A DNA stretch of 54,693 bases from Bacteroides sp. 43_108 (GTDB lineage: Bacteria; Bacteroidota; Bacteroidia; Bacteroidales; Bacteroidaceae). The position numbers were made by a program, and so were the translations under genes. Within the stretch, counting starts at the first letter, position 1. Each line of letters begins with the position of its first letter. Where the stretch lies: positions 1 through 54,693 of the forward strand of contig MNQS01000116.1 in assembly GCA_001915545.1 (NCBI GenBank), given 5' to 3'. A model generated the notes under the pieces. That model was not told where the DNA came from. It did not search any database and saw only the letters and a program-made list of their open reading frames with translations. Shown here piece by piece: positions 25,822 through 34,747 of the stretch.

Positions 25822-27114
25822 TTATACTTTTTTACCTGCCACTACCTCTATTAAGTTTTCTTTGCAGAAATAGCGCTGAGCCAGCGAAAGCAGTTCGTCG
25901 GACGTCACCTCACGGATGGCAGCCAGCGACGCATCAAAAAAGTCGGGCTTCAATCCGGCCGTTTCGATGAATATCCAGGCATCCGAAAGCGAGAATGCCC
26001 CCTCGTACGAACGACACATATCGCCCAGCATATAGTTGCGCACCATCTCCAGTTCTTCTGCCGGCACCTTGTCCTGACGCAGACGGTCCATTTCATGATA
26101 CACTTCCGTGATGACAGACTCCATATATTCATTGGCCGCCTCCGTACTCACCACCAGCAGACTCGTGCCCGGATAAGACACCAGTCCGGCCCCGATGCCG
26201 TAGGTATATCCCTTATCCTCACGGATGTTCGACATCAGACGACTGCCGAAATACCCTCCGAACAGCGTAACCAGCACACGCAGTTTCAGGTAATCAGGAT
26301 GCTTGCGGTCGAGCGAAAAACCACCCATGCGGAGCGAACTCTGCAAGGCATCCTCCTTCTCCACGTGAACCCGTTTACGGGCATCCTTCACAATGTCCCA
26401 CGTACGTTCCACCTTCTCTGCCGTACAACTTCCCCAGGGCGCTTCTCCCCAGTGACGTTCGATACAGCGCACCACCTCGGGCGTTACCTTACCCGACACG
26501 TACATGGAGCAGTTGCCCGAATGATAATGGCGGTGATAGAAATCCTTCAGCGCCTCCACCTGAATGCGTTCATAATCCTCCAGTTCGGCATAGCGTCCCA
26601 ACGGATGCGAAGTACCGAAGAGCGAACGGTTCAGCTGCTTGCGAGCCAGTACGTCCACCCGCTGGTTGTTCACCAGAAACTGCTGGCGGTTGATGTCGCA
26701 GATAATGCGGAACTGCTCTTCCGGAAACACAGACTCCTTCACCAGTCCGGCCACAATCTCCATGGTGCGGTCAAGGTGTTTCGTCAGTGTATACAACGTT
26801 ACAAATCCACAGTTCACAGAAGAAGACAGGTCGAGCCACGCCCCGTAATAATCCAGCCGTTCGGCAATCTCGCCCGACGTCATGCGCACCGTTCCCTCAC
26901 GCAGCATACGGTTGGTAAACACGGCCTGAAGCGGCTGCGACTGGTCGAGCTGTCCGCTACGCACCAGCAGGTCGAAACGAATCACGTCCTCGTTTCCAGC
27001 CGAAAGCACATACAGCGGCATGCCGTTCTTCATACGGTGCAACTCCGGCTGCAAGATGGAAAAATGCTCCAGCTGACGGATGGCAGGCGCCACACTACGG
27101 TCGAGCTGCGTCAT
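25822..27114 (-). CDS. M16 peptidase homologue lacking the HxxEH zinc motif
   Basis: The 430-residue protein has the size and two-lobed layout of M16B peptidases. The first lobe aligns well after the active site (LREGTVRMTSGEIAERLDYYG), but where active members have HxxEH this one has AVFTNRMLREGT (about residues 64-75), with none of the ligands. The second lobe keeps the RxxxxY motif SNIREDKGYTYGIGA. M16 pairs often combine one active and one R/Y subunit, but no active partner is adjacent. It overlaps kdsB by 4 bp (ATGA). It is probably a non-catalytic subunit. Confidence 0.85.
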   Translation of the reverse strand: MTQLDRSVAPAIRQLEHFSILQPELHRMKNGMPLYVLSAGNEDVIRFDLLVRSGQLDQSQPLQAVFTNRMLREGTVRMTSGEIAERLDYYGAWLDLSSSVNCGFVTLYTLTKHLDRTMEIVAGLVKESVFPEEQFRIICDINRQQFLVNNQRVDVLARKQLNRSLFGTSHPLGRYAELEDYERIQVEALKDFYHRHYHSGNCSMYVSGKVTPEVVRCIERHWGEAPWGSCTAEKVERTWDIVKDARKRVHVEKEDALQSSLRMGGFSLDRKHPDYLKLRVLVTLFGGYFGSRLMSNIREDKGYTYGIGAGLVSYPGTSLLVVSTEAANEYMESVITEVYHEMDRLRQDKVPAEELEMVRNYMLGDMCRSYEGAFSLSDAWIFIETAGLKPDFFDASLAAIREVTSDELLSLAQRYFCKENLIEVVAGKKV

Positions 27115-27872
27115 AGTGCCTCCTGCTGATTACGCAGAAACTCTTCGGCCCGTGCCAGATCCTGCGGCGTGTCAATACCAATGGTCTCTACTTCGCTGAT
27201 GCCCACCTTGATGGAATAACCGTTCTCCAGCCAGCGCAACTGCTCCAGCGATTCGGCCAGTTCGAGCGACGACTGCGGAAGGGATGTAATCTCCTTCAGC
27301 ACCGGCGCGCGGTAGGCATAAAGTCCGATATGTTTGTAATACGTATGTCCGGCCAGCCACTCCTTCTTGTCGCGGTTACGCTGGTAAGGAATGATGGAAC
27401 GGCTGAAATAGAGTGCCTTCATCTCCTTGTTCACCACCACCTTGGGCGAGTTCACGTTTTCCAGCGCATCAAATCCGTCGGCAGGCGTAAACGGTTTCAC
27501 AAGTGTGGCAATCTGTGTAGACGCATCGTCAAAGCAAGCCTTCACGGCTTCCAGCTGCGAACGCTGGATAAACGGTTCGTCACCCTGAATGTTCACCACC
27601 ACGTCATAGCCGCTGCCTACCTTGCAGTAAGCCTCGTAGCAACGGTCGGTACCGCTCTTATGGTCGACCGACGTCATTACTACCTTTCCACCGAAAGCCT
27701 TTACAGCCGCTTCGATGCGTTCGTCGTCGGTAGCCACGTAAGCTTCGTCCAGCACACCGGCCACTTGTTCATAAACTCTTTGTATCACGGGTTTGCCTCC
27801 AAGTAGTGCCAAAGGTTTGGCGGGGAAGCGTGTAGATGCATATCTTGCAGGAATAATTCCAATAAATTTCAT
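27111..27872 (-). CDS. kdsB: 3-deoxy-manno-octulosonate cytidylyltransferase
   Basis: I start at MKFIGIIPARYASTRFPAKP (27872), since the longer frame begins upstream of the predicted promoter. The 253-residue enzyme activates Kdo as CMP-Kdo for lipid A core synthesis. Visible are the nucleotide-binding IIPARYASTRFPAKPL, the VVNIQGDEPFIQ motif (about residue 95) and the PYQRNRDK and KHIGLYAYR segments of the family. It overlaps the M16 homologue downstream by 4 bp (ATGA), so they share a transcript. The BREX operon ends about 340 bp upstream. Confidence 0.96.
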   Translation of the reverse strand: MKFIGIIPARYASTRFPAKPLALLGGKPVIQRVYEQVAGVLDEAYVATDDERIEAAVKAFGGKVVMTSVDHKSGTDRCYEAYCKVGSGYDVVVNIQGDEPFIQRSQLEAVKACFDDASTQIATLVKPFTPADGFDALENVNSPKVVVNKEMKALYFSRSIIPYQRNRDKKEWLAGHTYYKHIGLYAYRAPVLKEITSLPQSSLELAESLEQLRWLENGYSIKVGISEVETIGIDTPQDLARAEEFLRNQQEAL

Positions 27873-27898
27873 GGTTATTGTATTTGGGTTATGCTTCG

Positions 27899-27906
27899 CA
27901 AATGTA
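27899..27906 (-). promoter_or_regulatory. Predicted -7 box of the kdsB operon
   Basis: The minus strand reads TACATTTG, matching TAnnTTTG, 26 bp before the kdsB ATG at 27872. The -33 position is T-rich (TTTTTC) but lacks TTTG. Confidence 0.55.
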
Positions 27907-27993
27907 CGAATAAAAAGTGACAAACAGAAAAATGTCACCAAGTTATCGGCTGAGAAACGTTTTTGCAAGAAGGCTTAAAAGGGATAATATACC

Positions 27994-28052
27994 ATGCTTT
28001 CCGATAATCGAACTATCCAATTTTTTCGAATAGTTCGATTATCGGAAAGCAT
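27994..28052. repeat. 23-bp perfect inverted repeat downstream of brxL
   Basis: The arm 27994-28016 (starts ATGCTTTCCGATAATCGA) is an exact reverse complement of 28030-28052, around a 13-nt T-rich loop. It lies between the end of brxL (28209) and the kdsB promoter. There is no T-run after either arm, so it is not a classic terminator, although such a stable hairpin could still stop or stabilise the BREX transcript. It could also mark the end of the BREX insertion. The 156 bases between it and brxL contain no gene I can see. Confidence 0.85.
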
Positions 28053-28208
28053 TCTCCCTAAACCAGTCTATAAACAGACGTAACTTCCGTATTTATCACA
28101 TATCTGACTTCTAGTTTGTTGATACTGTATTATCATATCTATATTAAGTTACATTCTTTAGATATAGATTTCTATATCAATATCCTGGTGTATCAGAAAA
28201 AGGCAATG

Positions 28209-30251
28209 CTATACGATTTTAGAATCTTTAGAATACACAACAGTAAATTCTTTACATTTTCTTTTCCCCTGTTGCAAAGCTCCTAATGAGAATTTATTAT
28301 AAGGCTCAAATATATCCAAACCTCTTCCAAGGGTTATAATCCAGCCTGTATCTGTTTTTATACAGCGATCATGAAAGTCCCTGAACTCGTATGTGAAATC
28401 AATTCCGATATTAGTTAAATCATCTTTTATGTCTTCCAAATCGTCAATAAGAGCTGGTACTTTCTCTTCCTCTTCCCATGTCTGTAAATGAATTTTAAGC
28501 CCCTCTACCGGACGTGTTTCCGTTAGCATCGATATAAACTCTGTCAAATTTTTCAGTTGCCAGAAAGTACGGATAAACGGATCTTCAATTATAATTGTTT
28601 TGGCATCATTCAAATATTCCGCAAACAGAGATTTATAAGAAACACCAGTCTGTCCTAACCTAAATGAGAGACGTTTTTCCATTAGTTTATGGATACGCTG
28701 TTTTTTTGACTTTTCCTCACAATTGTCTTGTTTTTCTATATTTTCTTCATCATTGTCTTTAACAGGTATATTTTGACAACATTCTGAGTTATTGATACGT
28801 TCAAGCGTTTCAATGAATATTTCCTGACCATTTTTCAGGTTTACATACTTGAATATTGCGGGCTCTGCTTTAAATGTTTCGTCTATGATATAAAGCTGAT
28901 CTTTTACACGTTTACGGCATTCTGCTGCAAAATCAATTATTTCAAAAGCTTCTTCTTGTGTCATGTTTCCGTCAGGATATAGTAGTTTTACCATACCCGA
29001 GAATGTCTTTCTGATAGCAAGATGGTCGCGTTCTGATAGGGAACTGTCAAATTTAGCATAACTTTGCAACAATGAAGTCAAATCCTTGTTTCTCAGTTCA
29101 TGTAATACTGCTGCTATATAGTCTGTTATAAGTCCATAACCTTTTGAGAAACTTTCTTTTTTCAACATTCTGACTTCCCATCCCGGATTATAAAGATGAA
29201 TACGGTCGAGGAATGCACCTTTGATAAAAGATGTAGGAATAGATTCAAACAGATGCGATGATTTCAGCATATATGGAACCGTATGTTTCGTGTTGCCTAC
29301 AAATACCATTGATGCACTTGCCTCGTGAGTGGCTTTACCTCGGTTGAATGACTTGTTGGCGAGATAGTTTTGCATAGTATCTATTAATACAGCATCTACA
29401 TTCCTGCCTTTCTGTTGTTCAAACTCATCCCACGCTACCAAATCCCAATAGCCTACCAGACCAAGAATTTCACGATTTCCACTCATCTTGACAAAAAGTC
29501 TGGCACTTGTTACGTCACCACCACTCACCAGAACACCGTATGGTGACATTTCCTGAAAGATATGTGATTTACCTGTCCCTTTAGGACCAAGCTCCATAAA
29601 GTTGAAGTTGTTCTCAACAAATGGCAACAAGCGGGATAATGTTATGAATTTTTCCCGTCTGTTAAGTGTATCAGGATTTAAGCCAACTGTATGGATAAGA
29701 AAATCAATCCATTCATCAGTTGTAAAATACTGTCTTTGTTCAATATAATCATGAATATCAATATTTGATATTTGAATAGGCTTCAACATTTGAATATCCC
29801 AACGTACTCTAATGTCTTCTCCACTGATATATCCTATAGTCACTATACACCATACACCATTACCAGATAACAGCTTGGGATTTTCTTTAACATATTGTGA
29901 ACTTACCGGTACACCAGTCAATCCCAGATTAGCAAAAGAAGCCTGATATTCATCTAATTTTTCATTCAGAATTACGTTTACTTTGTCAATGATACGGTAT
30001 TTTCCCAAATCATGGATTTTTCCTTTCACAGCTTCTGCATCGGCACGATGAACATAGTTGTTCTGAATAACTTCCTTTACTTTTTCCAGTCCCATACGAA
30101 TAGCTTCTTCGTCATCACTTGCACAATATTGTCCCAAGAGATATTCAAGTACAAATGTAGGTACAGGAAGACCTCCTTTAACAAGAAATGCCAAATCCTT
30201 GCGAACTACCTTGCCAATGAAGGAATTCATTATTTTCTGTTGTAAAGTCAT
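28209..30251 (-). CDS. brxL: BREX protein BrxL (Lon-like AAA+ protease)
   Basis: The 680-residue protein is the last gene of the BREX operon. It begins with the BrxL N-terminal region (LQQKIMNSFIGKVVRKDLAF), then has Walker A GPKGTGKSHIFQEMSPYG (about residue 225) and Walker B LVAWDEFEQQKG (about 272), and a C-terminal Lon-like part. The family is a DNA-binding AAA+ ring needed for phage defence in type I BREX. The Ser-Lys protease pair cannot be placed with certainty. It starts 11 bp after pglZ. A central segment of about 40 residues near 500 is rich in Asn, Asp, Glu and Lys and looks like a flexible linker. Confidence 0.93.
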   Translation of the reverse strand: MTLQQKIMNSFIGKVVRKDLAFLVKGGLPVPTFVLEYLLGQYCASDDEEAIRMGLEKVKEVIQNNYVHRADAEAVKGKIHDLGKYRIIDKVNVILNEKLDEYQASFANLGLTGVPVSSQYVKENPKLLSGNGVWCIVTIGYISGEDIRVRWDIQMLKPIQISNIDIHDYIEQRQYFTTDEWIDFLIHTVGLNPDTLNRREKFITLSRLLPFVENNFNFMELGPKGTGKSHIFQEMSPYGVLVSGGDVTSARLFVKMSGNREILGLVGYWDLVAWDEFEQQKGRNVDAVLIDTMQNYLANKSFNRGKATHEASASMVFVGNTKHTVPYMLKSSHLFESIPTSFIKGAFLDRIHLYNPGWEVRMLKKESFSKGYGLITDYIAAVLHELRNKDLTSLLQSYAKFDSSLSERDHLAIRKTFSGMVKLLYPDGNMTQEEAFEIIDFAAECRKRVKDQLYIIDETFKAEPAIFKYVNLKNGQEIFIETLERINNSECCQNIPVKDNDEENIEKQDNCEEKSKKQRIHKLMEKRLSFRLGQTGVSYKSLFAEYLNDAKTIIIEDPFIRTFWQLKNLTEFISMLTETRPVEGLKIHLQTWEEEEKVPALIDDLEDIKDDLTNIGIDFTYEFRDFHDRCIKTDTGWIITLGRGLDIFEPYNKFSLGALQQGKRKCKEFTVVYSKDSKIV

Positions 30252-30262
30252 ATCTTTCTAAA

Positions 30263-32791
30263 TCAAAAATCCTGTTCAATAATTGTATTATTCTTAACGC
30301 TTTCCTTTACCAATGGATTAAGGAAAGAGTCATCATTCTTATCATAGATGCGTAATTGCAAGAGATTAGAATGAATAGAAGCATTGAGAACCAGTTCAAC
30401 ATCGAAAATACGGTTAGCTGGATTTACATTGTCAGTGCTTGATAATTTTATTTCTTTAAATGCCGTAACAGGTCTGTCATTATCATAAACAGCACATATA
30501 ATAGTACGTTCCTGCATTTCCATAGAGACAGCTTCACTTTGTATAATCTGAAATTTCAGACGACTGGAAACCATCCTCAAATCTCTCGATATAAGTGTAA
30601 CTCCAACTTTTCCTGTTTTGTCAACTCGCTTTTGCCTGCTCCTTATAACCGGTATAATCATTTCCTGCAAAGATGCTCCTCCATGTGTGAATGAATAACC
30701 ACCACCTGGAGCATTGAAGCGGTTTGTTCCTGAAGGTACAGCCACAATCATATTGCCATCCATTTCCGAAACATCTCTGAGATAGAATTTATCTACATTA
30801 GTAATACTATCCTTTGAAGAAGTCAGATAATAGCGTGTTTTACGTTCAATATTTTCTTCTGTAACGCACTGCTTATCTTTTTCCTCAAAATCCATATCAT
30901 TGTAGAGAAAACCATGATCGGAGGTAAGAACCACACTGGTAACATTTACACTTGCATGAAGTGATTTTATCAGTTTGCTTAATTGTGAAACAGCTGTAGT
31001 ACAAGCACGTGTCAGTTCGTAAGCTCCTGCATCATGGCCATCGCGGTCGATAGTATTATGGAATATGTATATAAGTGGACGTTTGCATAAATCCCTTTTC
31101 TCGTCCAGAGTTTTCTTTTCCCAATCTGCATAATCAATACACAAAGCACCCTCCACGTAATTATTCAGATGTTCGCTCCTTTGCTCATTAGTCCGCAACA
31201 CCTTTCCGTCCACGGCCATTTCTGAGTCTTGGAATGACAATACACGGTGCGGCAGTAATGCTGTTTTGGTATATTTAGTTTCAGTAGGCAACATAGCTAT
31301 TGCATAATCCATCTGTGCAATATGCTTTTCCTTTGCCAACTCATTATATAAATCTACTGCGACCTCATACCTTAACGCATCACTTACAATAAAAACCTGT
31401 TTAACATTGGCTTTTCTCTCATTTGAATAGATATCCTGTTGCCTTTTTGTTCCAAACAAACTTTGACGTCCGCCTTTCTCAAGCCAGCATTTACTCCATT
31501 CCCGATTGATAGTATTACAGAAGTTTGCATAATCCACATCCAACAACTGTTTTACTTTTGTAACCAAACCCGAATGACAGAATTCGGTCGGTAAATTAGT
31601 AAAGATTTCCAGACTCTTTCTGTAATAATTATCCAGCAGATAATACGAACTCATATAGTTGGAAACATACTCTTCAGGACTATCCAATACGTATGTGGAT
31701 ATATTTCTGTATATCTGATAAAAATCAGCAAGTATGGAAGCATAATCAATCATAGGAATAAGGAGTTCATTTCCTTCCTGTTTCATACGCAATTCCTGCA
31801 TTCTTTCTCTAATACATTCAGCATCTCCCGTGGTTACAGTTTCCAATGCACGATTTATAATTTGAATACACAGGTCATCAGGCATATAGAAATATAATGC
31901 GTCAATTCCATATACTTTTACAATTTCCTCAACCTTGATGTCTGCCGAAAGGAAATTCAGAGCCTCTATAAATTTATCTCTTTTTGCTTTGGGCTGGTTT
32001 AATCCATAGCTGAGCAGTTTGTTGATATAATCCAACTGTATGGCATTATGGATTTTGTATTTCTTGTAATTGTCAGCATTTTCTACCGCCAAGGACTGTG
32101 TGATTGCATTATACATCATTGATTCAGCCACACATTTCATCTTGTGAGTGGAATTGGGATCATACGTCACGTTGAATATTTTATGCAGTTCTCTGTCCAA
32201 AGCATCTTTCGCATCTTTATTCTTATTCAGAGCTGTATAAAATGAGTTCTCTTTCTTTTCCTCGCCAGGCAGTGACAAAGTAAAAAGTCTGATGACAATA
32301 TCTTCCCATTCCATCAATTTACTTTCCGACAGATATCCGGTAATAAATCCTCTGTTTGCAATATTTATGCTAAAAGTTTCCGGAGTATAATAGTCATGAA
32401 GTATCTTATCAAACTTCTGAAGCTGCAGTTCTCCGATATGACGCTGGATATATGCTCCAAATTCATTTACATTCAAACGATGTTGCTGCAAGAAAGCTTC
32501 ATAACTTTCTGCCTTATATTCCATATTTGCAGCCAGCACATCCATCAACGGGAATGTACCGGCATCAGCAGGTGATATAAAGTCGAACAAAAGAATGGTC
32601 TTTAACTCCTTCCATTCATTTTCCAATGCATATTTTGTTTTGAACCAGCCACCATCGAAAGCAACGGCATGATAGCCTTCTTTCCATTCAGCATTTGTCA
32701 GTTCTGCTTTTATCAATGGATTGAAGACAAACAATACCCGAAGTCCGGGATTTGAATCAAAATATCTGTATATATTATCTTGTACGCTCAT
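30263..32791 (-). CDS. pglZ: BREX phosphatase-like protein PglZ (type A)
   Basis: The 842-residue protein has the alkaline-phosphatase-superfamily core of PglZ: VFIVSDALRYEVAVDLYNEL (about residue 467), a HNTIDRDGHDAG segment (about 570), VVLTSDHGFLYNDMDF (about 625) and THGGASLQEMIIPVI (about 700). These carry the expected metal-binding Asp and His residues. PglZ is one of the two genes found in almost all BREX systems and is essential for defence; its substrate is unknown. It follows the AlbA_2 gene by 23 bp and precedes brxL by 11 bp. Confidence 0.94.
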   Translation of the reverse strand: MSVQDNIYRYFDSNPGLRVLFVFNPLIKAELTNAEWKEGYHAVAFDGGWFKTKYALENEWKELKTILLFDFISPADAGTFPLMDVLAANMEYKAESYEAFLQQHRLNVNEFGAYIQRHIGELQLQKFDKILHDYYTPETFSINIANRGFITGYLSESKLMEWEDIVIRLFTLSLPGEEKKENSFYTALNKNKDAKDALDRELHKIFNVTYDPNSTHKMKCVAESMMYNAITQSLAVENADNYKKYKIHNAIQLDYINKLLSYGLNQPKAKRDKFIEALNFLSADIKVEEIVKVYGIDALYFYMPDDLCIQIINRALETVTTGDAECIRERMQELRMKQEGNELLIPMIDYASILADFYQIYRNISTYVLDSPEEYVSNYMSSYYLLDNYYRKSLEIFTNLPTEFCHSGLVTKVKQLLDVDYANFCNTINREWSKCWLEKGGRQSLFGTKRQQDIYSNERKANVKQVFIVSDALRYEVAVDLYNELAKEKHIAQMDYAIAMLPTETKYTKTALLPHRVLSFQDSEMAVDGKVLRTNEQRSEHLNNYVEGALCIDYADWEKKTLDEKRDLCKRPLIYIFHNTIDRDGHDAGAYELTRACTTAVSQLSKLIKSLHASVNVTSVVLTSDHGFLYNDMDFEEKDKQCVTEENIERKTRYYLTSSKDSITNVDKFYLRDVSEMDGNMIVAVPSGTNRFNAPGGGYSFTHGGASLQEMIIPVIRSRQKRVDKTGKVGVTLISRDLRMVSSRLKFQIIQSEAVSMEMQERTIICAVYDNDRPVTAFKEIKLSSTDNVNPANRIFDVELVLNASIHSNLLQLRIYDKNDDSFLNPLVKESVKNNTIIEQDF

Positions 32792-32814
32792 TTTCCAGTA
32801 TTATTGAATATATT

Positions 32815-34722
32815 TCAAAACTTCCTTTTATATCTTTGAGCCGGATGATTAGGCATAGCATGTTCTCTTTCCAAAAGTCCTTTATTCACCATCACTGGAA
32901 TAATTTCTCCTTTCAGGTATTGTGTACTACGCCCTATTTCAATGGCTATTTCCTCTACTGATTTCCAAGTTTCGGTACTATTCTGTATTATTCCAAATAA
33001 TTCTTTCTGACTACATCTCTTTTTAATTCGTTTAGTTGTAGTCTTAATATTATTACCGTCAGAACTATTAAGATTATCGCTAGAACTATTAAGATTATCG
33101 CTAGAACTATTAAGATTACTACCGTCAGAACTATTAAGGTTATCACTAGAACTATTAAGATTACTACTATCAGAACTATTAAGATTATCACTAGAACTAT
33201 TAAGATTACTATCTTTATTCAAATGATATGTAGTACCTCTTCCTATACCGTCAGAAACAAGATAACCTTCAGAACACAATTCTTTCAGCATTTTTGTTAT
33301 ATCATATTTATGCATATTAAGCGTATATCTTAAACGCTCATTTGATACAACTCCTTCAGTCAAGGCAATTACTAACGTCAAGACCTTATTATGTTCCATA
33401 CAAAGCACATGTTTTCCCAATATGCTTGTCAGTTCTTCTTTAATCTTATTATCCAATATTGAAATAAGAGGTAATGTCAGAATTACTTTGTCCGGTCTGT
33501 TCTTTTCTTCAAGATTTGGAGAATTCAAATTCGAATCTCTCCAGCCGGATATTATTTTGTCTGCACCACTTCCCGCTTTTTCTGCTTTACCGAACATCAT
33601 GAACATCTTTTGTAAAGCTAAGTTTCTGCAAACGCTGTCTCCACCATCATAAAACTGTTGCTTTGATACTAACAAGCAACCCGGATTAGAAAACACTAGC
33701 TCGTTTTTACTTCTTGTAATTACAGTTGATGCATTAACAGAGTAGTCTGCATGAATAAGTGTATTGATTAATGCTTCCCTGACAGCTACATGAGCAGGAG
33801 TTTCATCCTTCCTTGTATCACCTTCCAAATGAAATGGAAGTGGTAATATTTCCTGTAGTTTGGGTAATACTCTTTTGTAGAATTGAAAAAGGTTTGCTTC
33901 CCATGTTCCATCCGGATAAATACGGTCCAACCATCTTGTTGAGGAAGTATCTTCTCCTAATTCTCTATAATCCAGAAAGAAATTTGGAGCACAAGCTTCA
34001 TCCGTTATAGCATCCGTTTTTCCAAACATCAATAACCCGGCTAAAGTAAATCCCTCTTTCCCTGTCTGTCTGTCAACTTTATATCCACCCAATTTTTTCA
34101 GCAAAGAAATATCATCCAATGCCAGCCACGCGTGACCAGGCTTTGCCAAATCAAACAATCTTCTGTATTGTTCAAGAGAAGCTTTGTCTATATCCTCAAA
34201 AGTATAGTTGTCCAATATCCGTGAATCTGCAGAAACAGCCACATTGGCATCTGCATACATACGACGTACCTCTTGTTCTGTACATTTGAAGTCACCCTCG
34301 TGATTACGTTTATAAGTTCCATTATATGGGTTTGGAGTATGATAAATCGGACGTTGGTCTCTTGTAGCACGTGGAATATAGAATAAAATTACTTTATGTC
34401 CGTCGAATTCCGCATCAACCACATCATCATTACTAAGAAGGTTTAAGTTAACAATGTCCTTATTATTGACACCACTCCAAAACTCTTTTTTATATTTTTC
34501 AATCAACTCATCAGTCAGGCTGTCAATATAAAATTCTCCTTTCTTTTCTTTGACACCAAGAACAATCGTACCTCCGTCAGTATTGGCAAAAGAAGAATAG
34601 GTTTCCCAAAAGGATCTGGGAAAACCACCGGCTGCAGATTTGAACTCAATTTCTACAGACTCTTTCTTTTCCATCAACTCTTCAACAAACGATGATATAT
34701 CAAGATAATCGTATTTTTTCAT
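32815..34722 (-). CDS. BREX-associated AlbA_2/Schlafen-type ATP-binding protein
   Basis: The 635-residue protein begins with an AlbA_2 domain (ESVEIEFKSAAGGFPRSFWE at residues 20-40, then ANTDGGTIVLGVKEK). A GHKL-like C-terminal region follows (AVREALINTLIHADY, about 310; FSNPGCLLVS; GKAEKAGSGADKI), as in the ATP-dependent RecG-like/DUF4 proteins, then two winged-helix-like parts. Between these lies a Ser/Asn-rich tandem repeat (residues about 500-560). Proteins of this type occur in some BREX loci and may regulate or sense; the role here is unknown. It lies between pglX (25-bp gap) and pglZ (23-bp gap). Confidence 0.85.
   Translation of the reverse strand: MKKYDYLDISSFVEELMEKKESVEIEFKSAAGGFPRSFWETYSSFANTDGGTIVLGVKEKKGEFYIDSLTDELIEKYKKEFWSGVNNKDIVNLNLLSNDDVVDAEFDGHKVILFYIPRATRDQRPIYHTPNPYNGTYKRNHEGDFKCTEQEVRRMYADANVAVSADSRILDNYTFEDIDKASLEQYRRLFDLAKPGHAWLALDDISLLKKLGGYKVDRQTGKEGFTLAGLLMFGKTDAITDEACAPNFFLDYRELGEDTSSTRWLDRIYPDGTWEANLFQFYKRVLPKLQEILPLPFHLEGDTRKDETPAHVAVREALINTLIHADYSVNASTVITRSKNELVFSNPGCLLVSKQQFYDGGDSVCRNLALQKMFMMFGKAEKAGSGADKIISGWRDSNLNSPNLEEKNRPDKVILTLPLISILDNKIKEELTSILGKHVLCMEHNKVLTLVIALTEGVVSNERLRYTLNMHKYDITKMLKELCSEGYLVSDGIGRGTTYHLNKDSNLNSSSDNLNSSDSSNLNSSSDNLNSSDGSNLNSSSDNLNSSSDNLNSSDGNNIKTTTKRIKKRCSQKELFGIIQNSTETWKSVEEIAIEIGRSTQYLKGEIIPVMVNKGLLEREHAMPNHPAQRYKRKF
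33061..33213 (-). repeat. In-frame 21/24-bp tandem repeat in the AlbA_2 gene
   Basis: The plus-strand word AGAACTATTAAG begins at 33061, 33082, 33103, 33127, 33148, 33172 and 33193, giving spacings of 21, 21, 24, 21, 24 and 21 bp. On the coding strand the units read NLNSSSD (7 residues) or NLNSSDGS/NLNSSDSS (8 residues). All steps are multiples of three, so gain or loss of units changes linker length but never the frame. The stretch separates two winged-helix-like segments near the C-terminus. Confidence 0.95.
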
Positions 34723-34747
34723 ACTCCAAAAGCACTTTTCTATTATA

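Noticed and set aside
32988..33191. Reverse-frame hydrophobic repeat peptide in the AlbA_2 gene
   Set aside because: It is the shadow of the NLNSS tandem repeat read in another frame (Ile/Val/Leu repeats), inside a well-supported gene.
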